Part shown: piece by piece, positions 41,288 to 50,832 of the stretch
How positions within the stretch are numbered: the first letter of the stretch is position 1
Layout: every line of letters starts with the position of its first letter
Origin: Clostridiales bacterium
GTDB taxonomy: Bacteria; Bacillota; Clostridia; Lachnospirales; Lachnospiraceae
Direction of reading: 5' to 3'
Length of the DNA stretch: 60,435 nt
Assembly (NCBI GenBank): GCA_021204045.1
Contig: JAJQAA010000055.1
Coordinates: 1 to 60,435 of the forward strand
The notes under the pieces: model-generated
The model's input: the letters and a program-made list of their open reading frames with translations, nothing else
Told to the model about the DNA's origin: nothing
Database searches by the model: none
Translations under genes and position numbers: made by a program

Positions 41288-42295
41288 ATGGAACAAGCAA
41301 AAAATGACACGATACTGGAAATCAACGATTTAAAGGTTATCTACAAAACAGATGACGCCATCGTGGAGGCAGTAAACGATATCCACCTCCACATCGGCAA
41401 GGGAAAGACCCTCGGCCTGGTTGGCGAGACCGGCGCGGGAAAGACCACAACCGCCCTGTCCATTCTGCGGCTTCTTCCCTCCATGACCGGCCATATCACT
41501 GGTGGGGAGATTCTGTTCGACGGTCACAATCTGCTCGACTACAGCGAACATGAGATGCAGGCTGTGCGCGGAAATCTGATCTCCATGGTCTTTCAGGATC
41601 CGATGACCAGCTTAAATCCGGTGCTCACCGTAGGCGACCAGATTGCCGAAGCGATCTCTCTGCACAACCCGGATATGAGCCACGAGCAGATCGAAGCCAA
41701 GGTCGATGAAACCCTTTCCATGGTCGGTATCCTGACAAGCCGCAAATCCGACTATCCCCATCAGTTTTCCGGCGGCATGAAGCAGAGAGTTGTCATCGCG
41801 ATGGCGCTCTGCTGCGAACCGGAACTTCTGATTGCCGACGAACCGACGACGGCGCTGGACGTCACCATCCAGGCGCAGGTGCTGTCCATGATGCGCGACC
41901 TGCGAGACCGCCTCGGCACGTCGATGCTGATGATCACCCACGATCTGGGCATCGTCGCCCAGGTCTGCGATGACGTGGCTGTGATGTACGCCGGGGAAAT
42001 TCTCGAAGCCGGGACGGCAGAGGATCTGTTCCTCGGCGAAAAACACCACCCTTATACGGTCGGCCTGTTTGATTCTATCCCCAACCTGGACTCCAGAGCG
42101 GCACGGCTCAAGCCCATACCGGGCCTGGTTCCGGATCCGACCGATCTGCCGAAAGGCTGCGTGTTCTCCCCGCGCTGCTCCCACTGCATGGAAATCTGCA
42201 GACAGCAGCGTCCCAGAACCCTGAAATTCGGCACGCACAGCATTCGCTGTCATCTCTTTGAAAATCCGGAGGGAGGCAACGCAGATGGAAAATAA
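41288..42295 (+). CDS. dppD: DppD-type ABC ATPase
   Basis: This 335-residue ATPase has Walker A GETGAGKTT (about 45), Q-loop MVFQDPMTSLNP (about 95), signature FSGGMKQR (about 160), Walker B LLIADEPTTALDV (about 180) and the H-loop MLMITHDLGI (about 215). The C-terminal oligopeptide domain (CVFSPRCSHCMEIC, cysteine-rich) matches DppD/OppD. The start at 41288 has GGAG 6 nt upstream; the ATG 12 nt earlier overlaps that site. The end overlaps the next gene. Confidence 0.93.
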   Translation: MEQAKNDTILEINDLKVIYKTDDAIVEAVNDIHLHIGKGKTLGLVGETGAGKTTTALSILRLLPSMTGHITGGEILFDGHNLLDYSEHEMQAVRGNLISMVFQDPMTSLNPVLTVGDQIAEAISLHNPDMSHEQIEAKVDETLSMVGILTSRKSDYPHQFSGGMKQRVVIAMALCCEPELLIADEPTTALDVTIQAQVLSMMRDLRDRLGTSMLMITHDLGIVAQVCDDVAVMYAGEILEAGTAEDLFLGEKHHPYTVGLFDSIPNLDSRAARLKPIPGLVPDPTDLPKGCVFSPRCSHCMEICRQQRPRTLKFGTHSIRCHLFENPEGGNADGK

Positions 42296-43277
42296 ACAGC
42301 CCTTAATCAAAACCGTTGATTTAAAAAAATATTTTAAGCTGAAGGGAAATCATTACCTTCATGCGGTCGATGGCGTCAACCTGGAAATCATGCCTTCGGA
42401 AACCCTCGGCGTCGTCGGAGAATCCGGCTGCGGGAAATCCACGCTGGGCCGTACCATTCTGAAATTAATTGAGCCGAGTTCCGGACAGATTTTCTATGAC
42501 GGCGAGGAAATTACGCATTATTCGGTACGCCAGATGCGCCCGATGCGCAAAAACATCCAGATCATTTTTCAGGATCCTTACGCCTGTCTGGACGCCAGAA
42601 AATCGGTGATTGACATTATCGCCGAATACATGGTGATTCATCATACCTACCGGACACGGCATGAAATCTACAATCATGCCGCGGAACTGATGGATCAGGT
42701 TGGTCTTGCGCGGCGTTACGCCAACATGTATCCACACGAGCTGGACGGCGGCCGCCGCCAGCGCGTCGGCATTGCCCGCGCCCTGTCTCTCAACCCGAAA
42801 TTTATCATGTGCGACGAACCGGTCTCCGCACTGGACGTCTCCATCCAGGCACAGATTCTGAATCTGCTGATGGATCTGCAGGATCAGCTGGGGCTGGCCT
42901 ACATGTTTGTCACGCACGATCTGAGCGTCGTAAAGCATATTTCAGACAATATCATGGTGATGTACCTCGGTCTCTGCGTAGAAAAAGCGCCCTCGGACGA
43001 ACTGTTCGCGCACCCGCTTCATCCCTACACGCAGGCGCTTCTGGCCGCAATCCCAAAACCGGATATCACCCTGCGCAATCAGCAGATGAAGCTGATCCGC
43101 GGCGAAGTCACCAGCCCCATCGATGTCAAACCGGGCTGCCGCTTTGCCAGTCGCTGCGATCACTGCCGGCCGGAATGCCTGGAGCGCGATCCCGAATTTA
43201 CCGAAATCTCACCCGGACATTTTGTCGCCTGCCATATGGTGACAGCAGGTTCCAGCGTTCCGGCTGGTCAACCGTAA
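42285..43277 (+). CDS. dppF: DppF-type ABC ATPase
   Basis: This 330-residue second ATPase has Walker [10 protein letters not shown] (about 47), [11 protein letters not shown] (about 92), the signature variant ELDGGRRQR (about 152, with D in place of S), Walker [14 protein letters not shown] (about 172) and [10 protein letters not shown] (about 210). The C-terminal [14 protein letters not shown] is the family zinc-like cysteine stretch. GGAGGGAGG precedes the ATG, which overlaps the previous gene by 11 nt. The Asp in the signature (LDGGRRQR) is unusual but occurs in DppF-like proteins. Confidence 0.93.
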   Translation: MENKQPLIKTVDLKKYFKLKGNHYLHAVDGVNLEIMPSETLGVVGESGCGKSTLGRTILKLIEPSSGQIFYDGEEITHYSVRQMRPMRKNIQIIFQDPYACLDARKSVIDIIAEYMVIHHTYRTRHEIYNHAAELMDQVGLARRYANMYPHELDGGRRQRVGIARALSLNPKFIMCDEPVSALDVSIQAQILNLLMDLQDQLGLAYMFVTHDLSVVKHISDNIMVMYLGLCVEKAPSDELFAHPLHPYTQALLAAIPKPDITLRNQQMKLIRGEVTSPIDVKPGCRFASRCDHCRPECLERDPEFTEISPGHFVACHMVTAGSSVPAGQP

Positions 43278-43313
43278 TCTTTTAAAATGAACAAATCAGG
43301 AGGAATATCGATC

Positions 43314-44543
43314 ATGAATCCGATGGAACAGCAGATTATCTCCGCCGTCGATCAGCGGCGCGATGATTTTATCCGGTTTTTCCGCGAACTGGTTATGACA
43401 CCAAGCATTACCAAGCATGAGCAGGAAGTCGCGAAAAAGCTTTTTGACGGCCTGAAAGCACGCGGCATGGAGGATGTACGCATTGTCGAAAAAGAACCGG
43501 GACGCCCCAATGTCCTGGCATACTATCACGGCGTCGAGGATGGCCCTACGTTCACATTCAACGGACATCTGGACGTGCTGCCGCCGCAGGAAAATGCCGA
43601 ATGGCCGCACCCGCCCTTCGCCGGTGAAATCGAGGACGGAAAACTTTACGGACGTGGCACCGTCGACATGAAAAGCGGTACCTTCAGTTCCTTTTTCGCG
43701 GGGCTCATCCTCAATGAGCTGAAGGTTCCCATCCGCGGCAACGTGCTTTTCACCGGCGTCTGCGATGAACTCATTTCCGGCGATCAGGGTGTGATTTATC
43801 TGATCGACGCGGGCTACATCAAAAAAGAGCACGCGGATGACAGCGGTTTAAACTGCGAGCCAACGGACCTCAACGAGATGAACATCGCGACCAAGGGTAT
43901 CCTGCGGGTCGACGTTTTTATCCAGGGAAAAGGCGCCTTCAACGCGCGGCCCTACCTCGGTATCAGCGCCATCGATAAAGCCGCAAAATTTATCGAGGCC
44001 ATCCAGGAACTCAACGAACAGTTAAAAGCCGATCCGGCGCATCAGCATCCCATGCTGGAACCGCGGACCGTACAGGTCGCCATGATCGAGGGCGGCGAAG
44101 CTTCCAACCTGGTTCCGGACCGCGTAAAAATGACCGTCACACGCCGCCTGCATCCGGGTGAAACCATGGAGGACTGCCTGCGGGATTATCAGGCCGTCAT
44201 CGACCGCCTGCACGCGGAAGATCCGGAATTTCAGGCCACCTTCCGGCCCTGGCCCGGTTTCCGTCCGCCGGCGGAAGTCCCGGAAGAATCTCCGGTCGTT
44301 GCGGCCGTGGCGCGCGCGCACCAGCTCATCAAAGGCAGGAAAATGGAACTGATCGGCAGCGAGGGCGGCACAGATGCTTCTCATGTGGTCGCGCGCACGG
44401 GCATTCCCATGCCGGTCTATGGACCGGGCGACTACCGCCTGCTGGGCACGGTCGACGAATGCGTCAGCCTGGATGAATTTATCAACGCAATCAAAATCTA
44501 CGCCCTGACTGTCTACTACATGCAGGGGATTGGAGAGAAATGA
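43314..44543 (+). CDS. M20 family metallopeptidase (ArgE/DapE-like)
   Basis: This protein of about 409 residues hydrolyses peptide or acyl-amino acid bonds. Metal ligands lie in FNGHLDVLPP (about 75), GRGTVDMKSG (about 107) and the C-terminal EGGTDASHVV (about 350). The usual catalytic Glu region reads GVCDELISGDQG (about 145), with the DE pair kept. AGGAGG is 10 nt before ATG. The gene is in the transporter operon, so its substrate probably arrives through it; the exact substrate is not clear. Confidence 0.9.
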   Translation: MNPMEQQIISAVDQRRDDFIRFFRELVMTPSITKHEQEVAKKLFDGLKARGMEDVRIVEKEPGRPNVLAYYHGVEDGPTFTFNGHLDVLPPQENAEWPHPPFAGEIEDGKLYGRGTVDMKSGTFSSFFAGLILNELKVPIRGNVLFTGVCDELISGDQGVIYLIDAGYIKKEHADDSGLNCEPTDLNEMNIATKGILRVDVFIQGKGAFNARPYLGISAIDKAAKFIEAIQELNEQLKADPAHQHPMLEPRTVQVAMIEGGEASNLVPDRVKMTVTRRLHPGETMEDCLRDYQAVIDRLHAEDPEFQATFRPWPGFRPPAEVPEESPVVAAVARAHQLIKGRKMELIGSEGGTDASHVVARTGIPMPVYGPGDYRLLGTVDECVSLDEFINAIKIYALTVYYMQGIGEK

Positions 44544-45658
44544 GAGAAGAACATTATCAGATGGCCGTAACGCTGCGCCACGAGCTGCACATGCACCCGG
44601 AAGCTTCCATGCAGGAGAGCTGGACAAAGCAGCATTTGATGGATTTTCTGAAGGAACATACGGATCTGGAAGTGGTTGACCGGGGAAAATGGTTTTATGC
44701 CGTCTACCACGCGGGAGAAGACCGGCCGTCCATCGCCTTCCGGGCGGATATGGACGCCGTGCCGGTGGAAGAGCCGGAAGGGCTCGTTCCCTACGCTTCC
44801 TGCTGTCCCGGCGTCAGCCACAAATGCGGCCACGACGGACACAGCGCCTCCCTGGCTGCTTTCGCGCTGGAGCTTGAGGGTCTGCGGCCACAAAAAAACG
44901 TCTTTCTGATTTTCCAGCATGCGGAGGAAACCGGACAGGGCGCGAAGGAATGCGCCGCGCTGCTTGAGGAAGCTTCCATCTCGGAGATCTACGCTTTTCA
45001 CAATCTTCCGGGAGTGACACAGGGCTCGCTCGTTGTGCTGGACGGCGTGACGCAGTATGCCTCCACCGGCATGATCCTGCGCTTTACCGGAAAAAAATCC
45101 CACGCCTCCTACCCGGAAAACGGAATCAATCCGGCGTTCGCCATCAGTGAGATCGTTTCCTCGCTGGAAGGCATCACGCGGACAGACGCAGACAAAGGTC
45201 TGCTGATGATCACCGTAATCCAGGTACTGGTCGGAGAACGCGCCTTCGGCACCAGCCCGGGATACGGCGAACTGCTCCTGACCATCCGCGGCGGATTCGA
45301 GCAGGAGATGAACGGCCTGATCGGACGCATCGAGAACCTGGCCCGTGAACGGGCGGCCCATTACGGCCTGCAATGTTCCTTCGCCTATGAGGACACCTTC
45401 CCGGAGACGAGAAACCGTCCGGAGGCCGTGGCGCGCGTGCGCCAGGCCGCAAAAGACTGCGGCATTCCCCTTGAGGATCTGAAAGAGCCCTGGCGCGCTT
45501 CCGAGGATTTCGGTTATTACACCAAACAGATCCCCGGCGCCATGTTCTACCTGGGCAGCGGCGACGCCGCGCCCCTGCATACGGCGCTCTTTGATTTCCC
45601 GGATCCGCTGATCCGATCGGCAGTCGCCGTATTTTCCAGGCTCTGTGAGCTTGATTGA
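44540..45658 (+). CDS. M20 family amidohydrolase (AmhX/AbgB-like)
   Basis: This 372-residue enzyme belongs to the aminoacylase/hippurate hydrolase branch of M20. RADMDAVPVEEPEG (about 73), the metal motif SHKCGHDGHSASL (about 93), HAEETGQGAKEC (about 130) and FHNLPG (about 153) are present, with the final ligand in ASEDFGYY (about 315). It overlaps the preceding M20 gene by 4 nt (ATGA) and ends the operon at a strong terminator. With the transporter it suggests uptake and intracellular cleavage of N-acyl or peptide-like compounds. Confidence 0.92.
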   Translation: MREEHYQMAVTLRHELHMHPEASMQESWTKQHLMDFLKEHTDLEVVDRGKWFYAVYHAGEDRPSIAFRADMDAVPVEEPEGLVPYASCCPGVSHKCGHDGHSASLAAFALELEGLRPQKNVFLIFQHAEETGQGAKECAALLEEASISEIYAFHNLPGVTQGSLVVLDGVTQYASTGMILRFTGKKSHASYPENGINPAFAISEIVSSLEGITRTDADKGLLMITVIQVLVGERAFGTSPGYGELLLTIRGGFEQEMNGLIGRIENLARERAAHYGLQCSFAYEDTFPETRNRPEAVARVRQAAKDCGIPLEDLKEPWRASEDFGYYTKQIPGAMFYLGSGDAAPLHTALFDFPDPLIRSAVAVFSRLCELD

Positions 45659-45702
45659 TTTTCCCGCAACCCGGATATGAAAAGAATTTCCGTATTTTGT
45701 CA

Positions 45703-45733
45703 AAAAGAGGATTCCGCAAAAGAATCCTCTTTT
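45703..45733. terminator. Bidirectional terminator between peptide operon and CarD-like gene
   Basis: AAAAGAGGATT (45703-45713) and AATCCTCTTTT (45723-45733) are perfect 11-bp arms with a 9-nt loop. The A/T ends make it work in both directions, serving the plus-strand operon and the minus-strand carD-like gene. Confidence 0.9.
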
Positions 45734-45774
45734 CTGTCATTATATTTATTCCGATGTGACGGAGAATCTGTCCG

Positions 45775-46299
45775 CTACTCCCCGTCTTCCAGACCCTGGG
45801 CGTCCCCGATGCGCTCCGTGATATAACTCTCCATCTGCTCCTTGGGAATCCCCAGCGGGATCTCCAGCTCCGTGTAGAGATAATCCTCCGCCATGCGCAG
45901 ATAGCGCTCATCGGTCGCGGTGATCTTCTTTCCCTGCGCGCTGCGCTCCTGTTTGCGCAGATACAGCGTCTTGATGATACGGATCCATTCCCGGCAATCG
46001 CAGGATTTCATACACTCTTTGTAATTTTCCTCGCGCATTTTCTCGTTTGTAATCCAAAGCACCTGAATCCCCGGCATTTCATCGATCAATGTCGCGGCCT
46101 CTTTCTGGTTCAGGATACGGCGCATCGGCGTCTTCTGATTATCAACCGGAGTAAAAATCCGCCCGCCCTTCTGACTGGATGGGCTTAATACATAATAAAG
46201 GCGGTCCCGCGGCACGCCTTCCATCTCCATCGTCGTAATGTCCTCTACCTTGCACACACCTGAGGTTCCGTAGATAATGTACTCCCCTCGTTCAAACAT
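45775..46299 (-). CDS. CarD-like (CdnL/TRCF-domain) transcription regulator
   Basis: This 174-residue protein has an N-terminal RNA polymerase interaction domain (MFERGEYIIYGTSGVCKVEDI, residues 1-21, then YYVLSPSSQKGGRIFTPVDN) typical of CarD/CdnL. A helical C-terminal part follows (residues 60-150). Such proteins bind the RNA polymerase beta subunit and stabilise open complexes. The C-terminal region ends with a long acidic tail and differs from mycobacterial CarD. A separate weak promoter may lie at about 46355. Confidence 0.9.
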   Translation of the reverse strand: MFERGEYIIYGTSGVCKVEDITTMEMEGVPRDRLYYVLSPSSQKGGRIFTPVDNQKTPMRRILNQKEAATLIDEMPGIQVLWITNEKMREENYKECMKSCDCREWIRIIKTLYLRKQERSAQGKKITATDERYLRMAEDYLYTELEIPLGIPKEQMESYITERIGDAQGLEDGE

Positions 46300-46460
46300 C
46301 CTGTCTCATCCCTTTCCGGCACTCCAAGCACAAACGTCATATTTCCTATTCCATTGTACCAGAAAACCCGGGCAATTTCTAATATTTTTTCATTGCTAGG
46401 GAAACTTCGGCAAAATTAACCGATACGGATCGGGTTGTTTTTGTGCATATTTAACTCGTC

Positions 46461-47276
46461 TTATTTGTAAAACTCGTGTTTTTCGTAGCGGAACAGGTAG
46501 GTCAGCCTTCCGTCAAACCAGCTCACGCTCCGGGCGTGCGACCGGGTACGGTTCATAAAATACAGCGCTCCTTCCGAATAATCCTCTCCGGCCAGCGCCC
46601 GGTCGACCGCCTGGGTGGTCTCCGCGGTTACCGTGCAGCGGTCAATGCTGCCGTTGGCCACCGGAGAAAACTGCCGGTTCTGGTAGATGACCTCCGCGAT
46701 CGTATCCGGAAACTTCTCCGAACGCACACGATTGAGTATCACGTTCGCCACAAGAATCTTTCCCTTTTCATCACAGATTCCGGCCTCCGCCTCCACAATA
46801 CGCTGCAAAACCTCATAATCCTGCGCCGAACAGGAAACTGCCTGTGCAGCCGCTTCTTCGGCCGCCTGCGCCATGGCTTCCTCTTCGGCCTGTCGCGCGC
46901 GCTCTTCCTCAATCTTCTGTGTCTTTGTCTTCGCCTCAATCACGGCGGATTTCTGTTCCTCCCATGTCTCCTGGCGAATTTCCGCAACCTTTTCCAGGGT
47001 CTCGCCCAGGAGCTCTTCTCCTTCCCGGACGCTCTCCGGGTCCGTTATCTGCTGCTCCAGTTTCGCTTCCGTATATTCCGCAGCTTCCTCCTCCGTATCC
47101 TTCTCCTCCTGTTGTTCCCCGAGCGCTTCCGTCTCCGCGTAAGCGGTCATGGAGCTGCCCGCGCCGCCCAATGCTATTGTCACAATACCGATCGCCAGGA
47201 AAACGGCGAACACGCTCGCGGACATCGCGGCGGTCGAACTACAGAGAGAAGAAATCATGGATTTGATTCTCTGCAT
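46461..47276 (-). CDS. SleB/CwlJ-type cell wall hydrolase
   Basis: This 271-residue exported protein has a membrane-anchor or signal region (about 17-46), a long Glu/Ala-rich coiled coil (about 50-145) and a C-terminal hydrolase_2 domain (PF07486). The catalytic-type stretch IVEAEAGICDEKGKILVANVILNRV lies at about 158, and GALYFMNRTRSHARSVSWF near 240. SleB/CwlJ enzymes are lytic transglycosylase-like hydrolases of spore cortex; similar proteins also act in vegetative cells. AAAGGAG lies 5 nt before ATG. It has its own promoter far upstream. Confidence 0.9.
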   Translation of the reverse strand: MQRIKSMISSLCSSTAAMSASVFAVFLAIGIVTIALGGAGSSMTAYAETEALGEQQEEKDTEEEAAEYTEAKLEQQITDPESVREGEELLGETLEKVAEIRQETWEEQKSAVIEAKTKTQKIEEERARQAEEEAMAQAAEEAAAQAVSCSAQDYEVLQRIVEAEAGICDEKGKILVANVILNRVRSEKFPDTIAEVIYQNRQFSPVANGSIDRCTVTAETTQAVDRALAGEDYSEGALYFMNRTRSHARSVSWFDGRLTYLFRYEKHEFYK

Positions 47277-47480
47277 ACAATCTCCTTTTCTGTTTCACGC
47301 AGCATTTCCCGTGCCGCGTTTCTTTCTTCTGAAACGCCCACACCGTCCGGCATTTCAGCCGCAAAATAACCGGTTCCCATTTTCTTTCGCATATTTTGTC
47401 GAAAGTGGGGGATTCATCCTAAAATCGCCGGTTTTCTTGCGATGCAGGTAATTATAGTGGGGCGAGCGAAATATTGTCAA
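47277..47480 (-). promoter_or_regulatory. Promoter and long leader of the SleB-type gene
   Basis: On the minus strand TTGACA (47480-47475), 18 nt and TATAAT (47456-47451) form the promoter. The leader is about 170 nt. I looked for the ydaO (c-di-AMP) riboswitch, common before such hydrolases, and did not find its core motifs. Confidence 0.65.
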
Positions 47481-47645
47481 TAACTTTTTGACATTTTTGT
47501 TACATCTCACATCACTATTTTTTGTCCTGCATTTTTGTTTTATGCAATATTTATAATATACGATGGCGTATTCTTGTTAATTTTGTGTTGTTTTGTTGAG
47601 AAATTGTTACAAAAATATTTCGGATTTGTTAAAGATTATCGGATA

Positions 47646-47677
47646 AAAAATGGGTCGAACATTGTCGGCCCATTTTT
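47646..47677. terminator. Terminator after the tandem dehydratase genes
   Basis: AAAAATGGG (47646-47654) and CCCATTTTT (47669-47677) are perfect arms. It works in both directions and is the end of the minus-strand dehydratase set. Between it and the stop at 47773 lies a short GC-rich stretch with repeated GGATTCCGGATTCC-like segments. The rest of 47481-47645 is AT-rich with nothing recognised. Confidence 0.8.
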
Positions 47678-47772
47678 ATGTAAACTAAATATGCTTTCAT
47701 TCCGGTCCCGGCTGCTACGGATTTCGATTGCTGCGGATTCCGGATTCCCAGATCCAGGGCTCCTGGTTTCGG

Positions 47773-49026
47773 CTACTCCAGCTCCCGGCTGCTGATAATT
47801 TTCCCCGCAACGGCACACGCGGCTGCTGTCTCCGGCGAAGCCAGATAAATCTCCACCTTCGAGGTCCCCATACGGCCGAGGAAATTCCGATTGTTCGTTG
47901 CCACCACGCGCTCGCCGTCACACAGGATACCGCCCGTTCTCCCGCAGCAGAGACCGCAGCCCGGATGTGTGAGAATCGCCCCAGCCTCAAGCAGCGTACG
48001 AATCGCTCCGCAACGCACCGCATCCTCGTAGACCTTCCGGCTCACCGGAGTGACAATCAGCTTCACAAATGGCGCGACTTTGCGGCCGCAAAGCACCTTT
48101 GCCGCCGCCTGCAGATCCTCGAGGCGGCCGTTCGTGCAGGAGCCGATGAAGACCTGATCGATCGGCGTCCCGGCAACTTCGCTCACGTCGCGGATCTTAT
48201 CCACCTGCGAGGGGCAGGCCATCACCGGCACAAACTCCTCCGCCCGGTAGGACAGCGTCCGCAGATAAACCGCGTCCGCGTCGCCCGTCAACGATTTCTG
48301 GAACTCATCCAGTGCGATCCCGCAGTATTCCGCGGTCTTCTCATCCGGCGTAAACGTCGCACACTTTGCTCCCGCCTCGATGGCCATATTCGCCATCGTC
48401 ATGCGGCTCGCAATGCTCATGGCCTTCACCGTATCGCCAGTGAATTCCAGCGCCCGGTAGGTCGCACCGTCCGCTCCCAGGTCGCCGATCAGCCGCAGGA
48501 TCACATCCTTTGACATCACGCCCTCCGGCAGCTCGCCGTTGATCTCCACGCGGATGGTCTCCGGCACCTTCACCCACAGATTTCCCGTCCCCAGGATCCC
48601 GGCCATCTCCGTGTAGCCGATACCAGTCGCGAAAGCGCCCACGCAGCCGTAGGTCGTCGTATGGCTGTCCGTGCCGAAAACAACGTCGCCCGGCTTCACA
48701 TAACCGGCCTCCGTCATCAGCTGATGGCAAACACCGTCGCTGCGGTGCACATGCGTCAGCCCCTGCTCGCGCGCGAACTCATCTCCGGCCTTATAATGCC
48801 GCACATCGTCGATCTGGCTGGAGGGTACAAGATGATCATAGATCATCACAATCCTGTCCGGATCCCACACCTTCCGAAAGCCCATCTCCTGAAATTTCGC
48901 TATGATGAACGGCATCATGATATCGTCCAGCATCACACGGTCCACATCCACGGTGACGATATCGCCCGGCTTCACCGCCGCGCCGACGCTGTGCGAAATA
49001 ATTTTTTCTATAATTGTCTGTCCCAT
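47773..49026 (-). CDS. 3-isopropylmalate dehydratase-family large subunit (pair A)
   Basis: This 417-residue aconitase-family protein binds a 4Fe-4S cluster through GSCTNGR (Cys about 300) and THPGCGLCCGRTGG (Cys about 360 and 363). GTDSHTTTYGCVGAFATGIGY (about 105) and MANMAIEAGAKCATF are the substrate-binding blocks. It belongs to the LeuC/HacA branch, and its nearest relatives by memory include 2,3-dimethylmalate dehydratase large subunit as well as LeuC. The small subunit follows upstream by 3 nt. The substrate is uncertain. Confidence 0.88.
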   Translation of the reverse strand: MGQTIIEKIISHSVGAAVKPGDIVTVDVDRVMLDDIMMPFIIAKFQEMGFRKVWDPDRIVMIYDHLVPSSQIDDVRHYKAGDEFAREQGLTHVHRSDGVCHQLMTEAGYVKPGDVVFGTDSHTTTYGCVGAFATGIGYTEMAGILGTGNLWVKVPETIRVEINGELPEGVMSKDVILRLIGDLGADGATYRALEFTGDTVKAMSIASRMTMANMAIEAGAKCATFTPDEKTAEYCGIALDEFQKSLTGDADAVYLRTLSYRAEEFVPVMACPSQVDKIRDVSEVAGTPIDQVFIGSCTNGRLEDLQAAAKVLCGRKVAPFVKLIVTPVSRKVYEDAVRCGAIRTLLEAGAILTHPGCGLCCGRTGGILCDGERVVATNNRNFLGRMGTSKVEIYLASPETAAACAVAGKIISSRELE

Positions 49027-49029
49027 CGC

Positions 49030-49530
49030 CTATTCCTCCGCATCCAGTCCGTTGCGCCTGCGCATCGCCTTTACCAGGCCCCCGGCATTCAGAATTTCCA
49101 CAAGATTGTCCGGCAGCGAGGCGATCGGGTATTGTCTGCCCTGATACTCCACATGTTCATTGACCGTAACCGTGATCGTGTCGCCCTCTTTCATATCATC
49201 ATAGAGATCCGGCTGCTCAATCAGAAGCAGGCCGTTGTTGATCGCGTTGCGGAAAAAAATACGCGCGAATGATTTGGCGATCACGCAGCGTATCCCCAGC
49301 GCTTTCACAACCTCCGGCGCCTGTTCGCGCGAAGAACCGCAGCCGAAATTTTTCCCGGCCACAATGATGTCGCCCGGGCGGATCTGCGCCGCCAGCTCCG
49401 GCCGCAGCGGGCTGAATCCATAAACTTTCATATCCTCGATGGTTTTCATTGCCAGATATTCCGTGGGAATAATGATATCCGTATCGATATCATCACCCAA
49501 CAGCCATACCCGGCCTGTAAATTTTTCCAT
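49030..49530 (-). CDS. 3-isopropylmalate dehydratase-family small subunit (pair A)
   Basis: This 166-residue small subunit completes pair A. DDIDTDIIIPTEYLAM (about 13-28) includes the substrate loop Y-L-A-M, and NFGCGSSREQAPEVV (about 65) is the conserved swivelling-domain motif. Canonical LeuD usually reads SREHAP at this site; both small subunits here read SREQAP. By memory, Arg in the loop (YLRT) marks homoaconitase, so the hydrophobic YLAM argues against it. AAGGA lies 7 nt before the ATG at 49530. Confidence 0.87.
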   Translation of the reverse strand: MEKFTGRVWLLGDDIDTDIIIPTEYLAMKTIEDMKVYGFSPLRPELAAQIRPGDIIVAGKNFGCGSSREQAPEVVKALGIRCVIAKSFARIFFRNAINNGLLLIEQPDLYDDMKEGDTITVTVNEHVEYQGRQYPIASLPDNLVEILNAGGLVKAMRRRNGLDAEE

Positions 49531-49580
49531 GGCTTTTTCCTTCCTGCTAAATATAATCGACGCCGCGGATGCCGCTGTCA

Positions 49581-50831
49581 TCACAGCATGTCCGCCGTGC
49601 AGATCTCGCCCCGTACCGCCGAGGCCGTCACTGTCGCCGCCGAAGCCAGGTAGACCTTCGAACTCGGATGCCCGGCGCGGCCCTTGAAATTGCGGGTACC
49701 CGTGCTGATCAGCACCTCATTCTCGCCGATCACACCCTGGCAGCTGCCCCAACAGACGCTGCAGTTCGGATTCATCACGATCGCGCCGCTCTCCATAAAG
49801 GTCTCAATCAGCCCCTCTTCCAGCGCCTGCAGGTAAACCTCCTGGCTGGCCGGGACGACAAGGAAACGCACGTGATCGCAGACCTTCCTTCCTTTCAGGA
49901 TCGCCGCACCCACACGCAGCTCGTCAATACGCCCGTTGTTACACGAACCGAGGAACGCCTCGTCAATATGCGTGCCGCATACCTCCGTCGCGGGCGCCAG
50001 CGCGTCGACAAAGTCCGGCTTGGCCACCACCGGCTCAATCTTACTTAAATCAAAGGTATATTCCCGCACATAGCTCGCGTCCGGATCGCTGTGAAGCACC
50101 GCCTTAGGCTCTCTTCCCCGCTCCTTCAGCCACTGCAGCGCGATCTCATCGGCCTCAAAAATCGCCGTCTTCGCACCGGCCTCGACCGAGAGATTGCAAA
50201 GCACCATGCGGTCGTTGACGCTCAGCGTCTTCGCGCCGTCCCCACAAAATTCCATCACCTGGTAATTCGCGCCGTTCGCGCCGATCGTGCCGATGATTGT
50301 CAGCATCAGATCTCTCGGATAGACTCCCTCCCGCAGCTTTCCGGTGAGGTTAAATTTGATCGTCTCCGGCACCAGCACCCAGGATGTGCCGGTCACCATG
50401 CCGTAAAGCAGATCCGTGCAGCCCACGCCGGTGCCGAACGCGCCCAGCGCCCCGTACGTGCAGGTATGGCTGTCCGCGCCGAAAATCAGCTCGCCGGGGC
50501 AGACGTAGTGCTCCATCATGATCTGGTGGCAAACTCCCTTGCCCTCCCAGAAATCAATGCCATGCTCCCTGGCAAAATCGCGCATCTTCTTCTGCGAAGC
50601 CGCCGTCTTCGGGCTGTCCGATGGCACATTGTGGTCAACGATAAACACCATCTTGCCCGGGTCGGCGACGCGCGGATGGCTGAGCTTATTGTGATACATG
50701 TCAACGGTCAGATGCGTCGTACCGTCGTTTGACATCATGCGGTCAAGCGTCACCGTATGAATATCGCCGGCCTTTACCTCGGGAACCCCGGCCGCCAGCG
50801 CAATGATTTTTTCAGCAATCGTCATTCCCAT
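49581..50831 (-). CDS. 3-isopropylmalate dehydratase-family large subunit (pair B)
   Basis: This 416-residue protein is a second aconitase-family large subunit. It has the cluster cysteines GSCNNGR and NPNCSVCWGSCQG (two variants from the pair A GCGLCCG) and the block GADSHTCTYGALGAFGTGVGC (about 105). It is only partly similar to pair A, so duplication was old or the two were acquired together. The start at 50831 has AAGGAGG 9 nt upstream. It lies between small subunit B and small subunit A. Confidence 0.87.
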   Translation of the reverse strand: MGMTIAEKIIALAAGVPEVKAGDIHTVTLDRMMSNDGTTHLTVDMYHNKLSHPRVADPGKMVFIVDHNVPSDSPKTAASQKKMRDFAREHGIDFWEGKGVCHQIMMEHYVCPGELIFGADSHTCTYGALGAFGTGVGCTDLLYGMVTGTSWVLVPETIKFNLTGKLREGVYPRDLMLTIIGTIGANGANYQVMEFCGDGAKTLSVNDRMVLCNLSVEAGAKTAIFEADEIALQWLKERGREPKAVLHSDPDASYVREYTFDLSKIEPVVAKPDFVDALAPATEVCGTHIDEAFLGSCNNGRIDELRVGAAILKGRKVCDHVRFLVVPASQEVYLQALEEGLIETFMESGAIVMNPNCSVCWGSCQGVIGENEVLISTGTRNFKGRAGHPSSKVYLASAATVTASAVRGEICTADML

Positions 50832-50832
50832 C

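Noticed and set aside
47277-47450. c-di-AMP (ydaO) riboswitch before the SleB-type gene
   Set aside because: Gene context fits, but the conserved core sequences could not be found in the leader.
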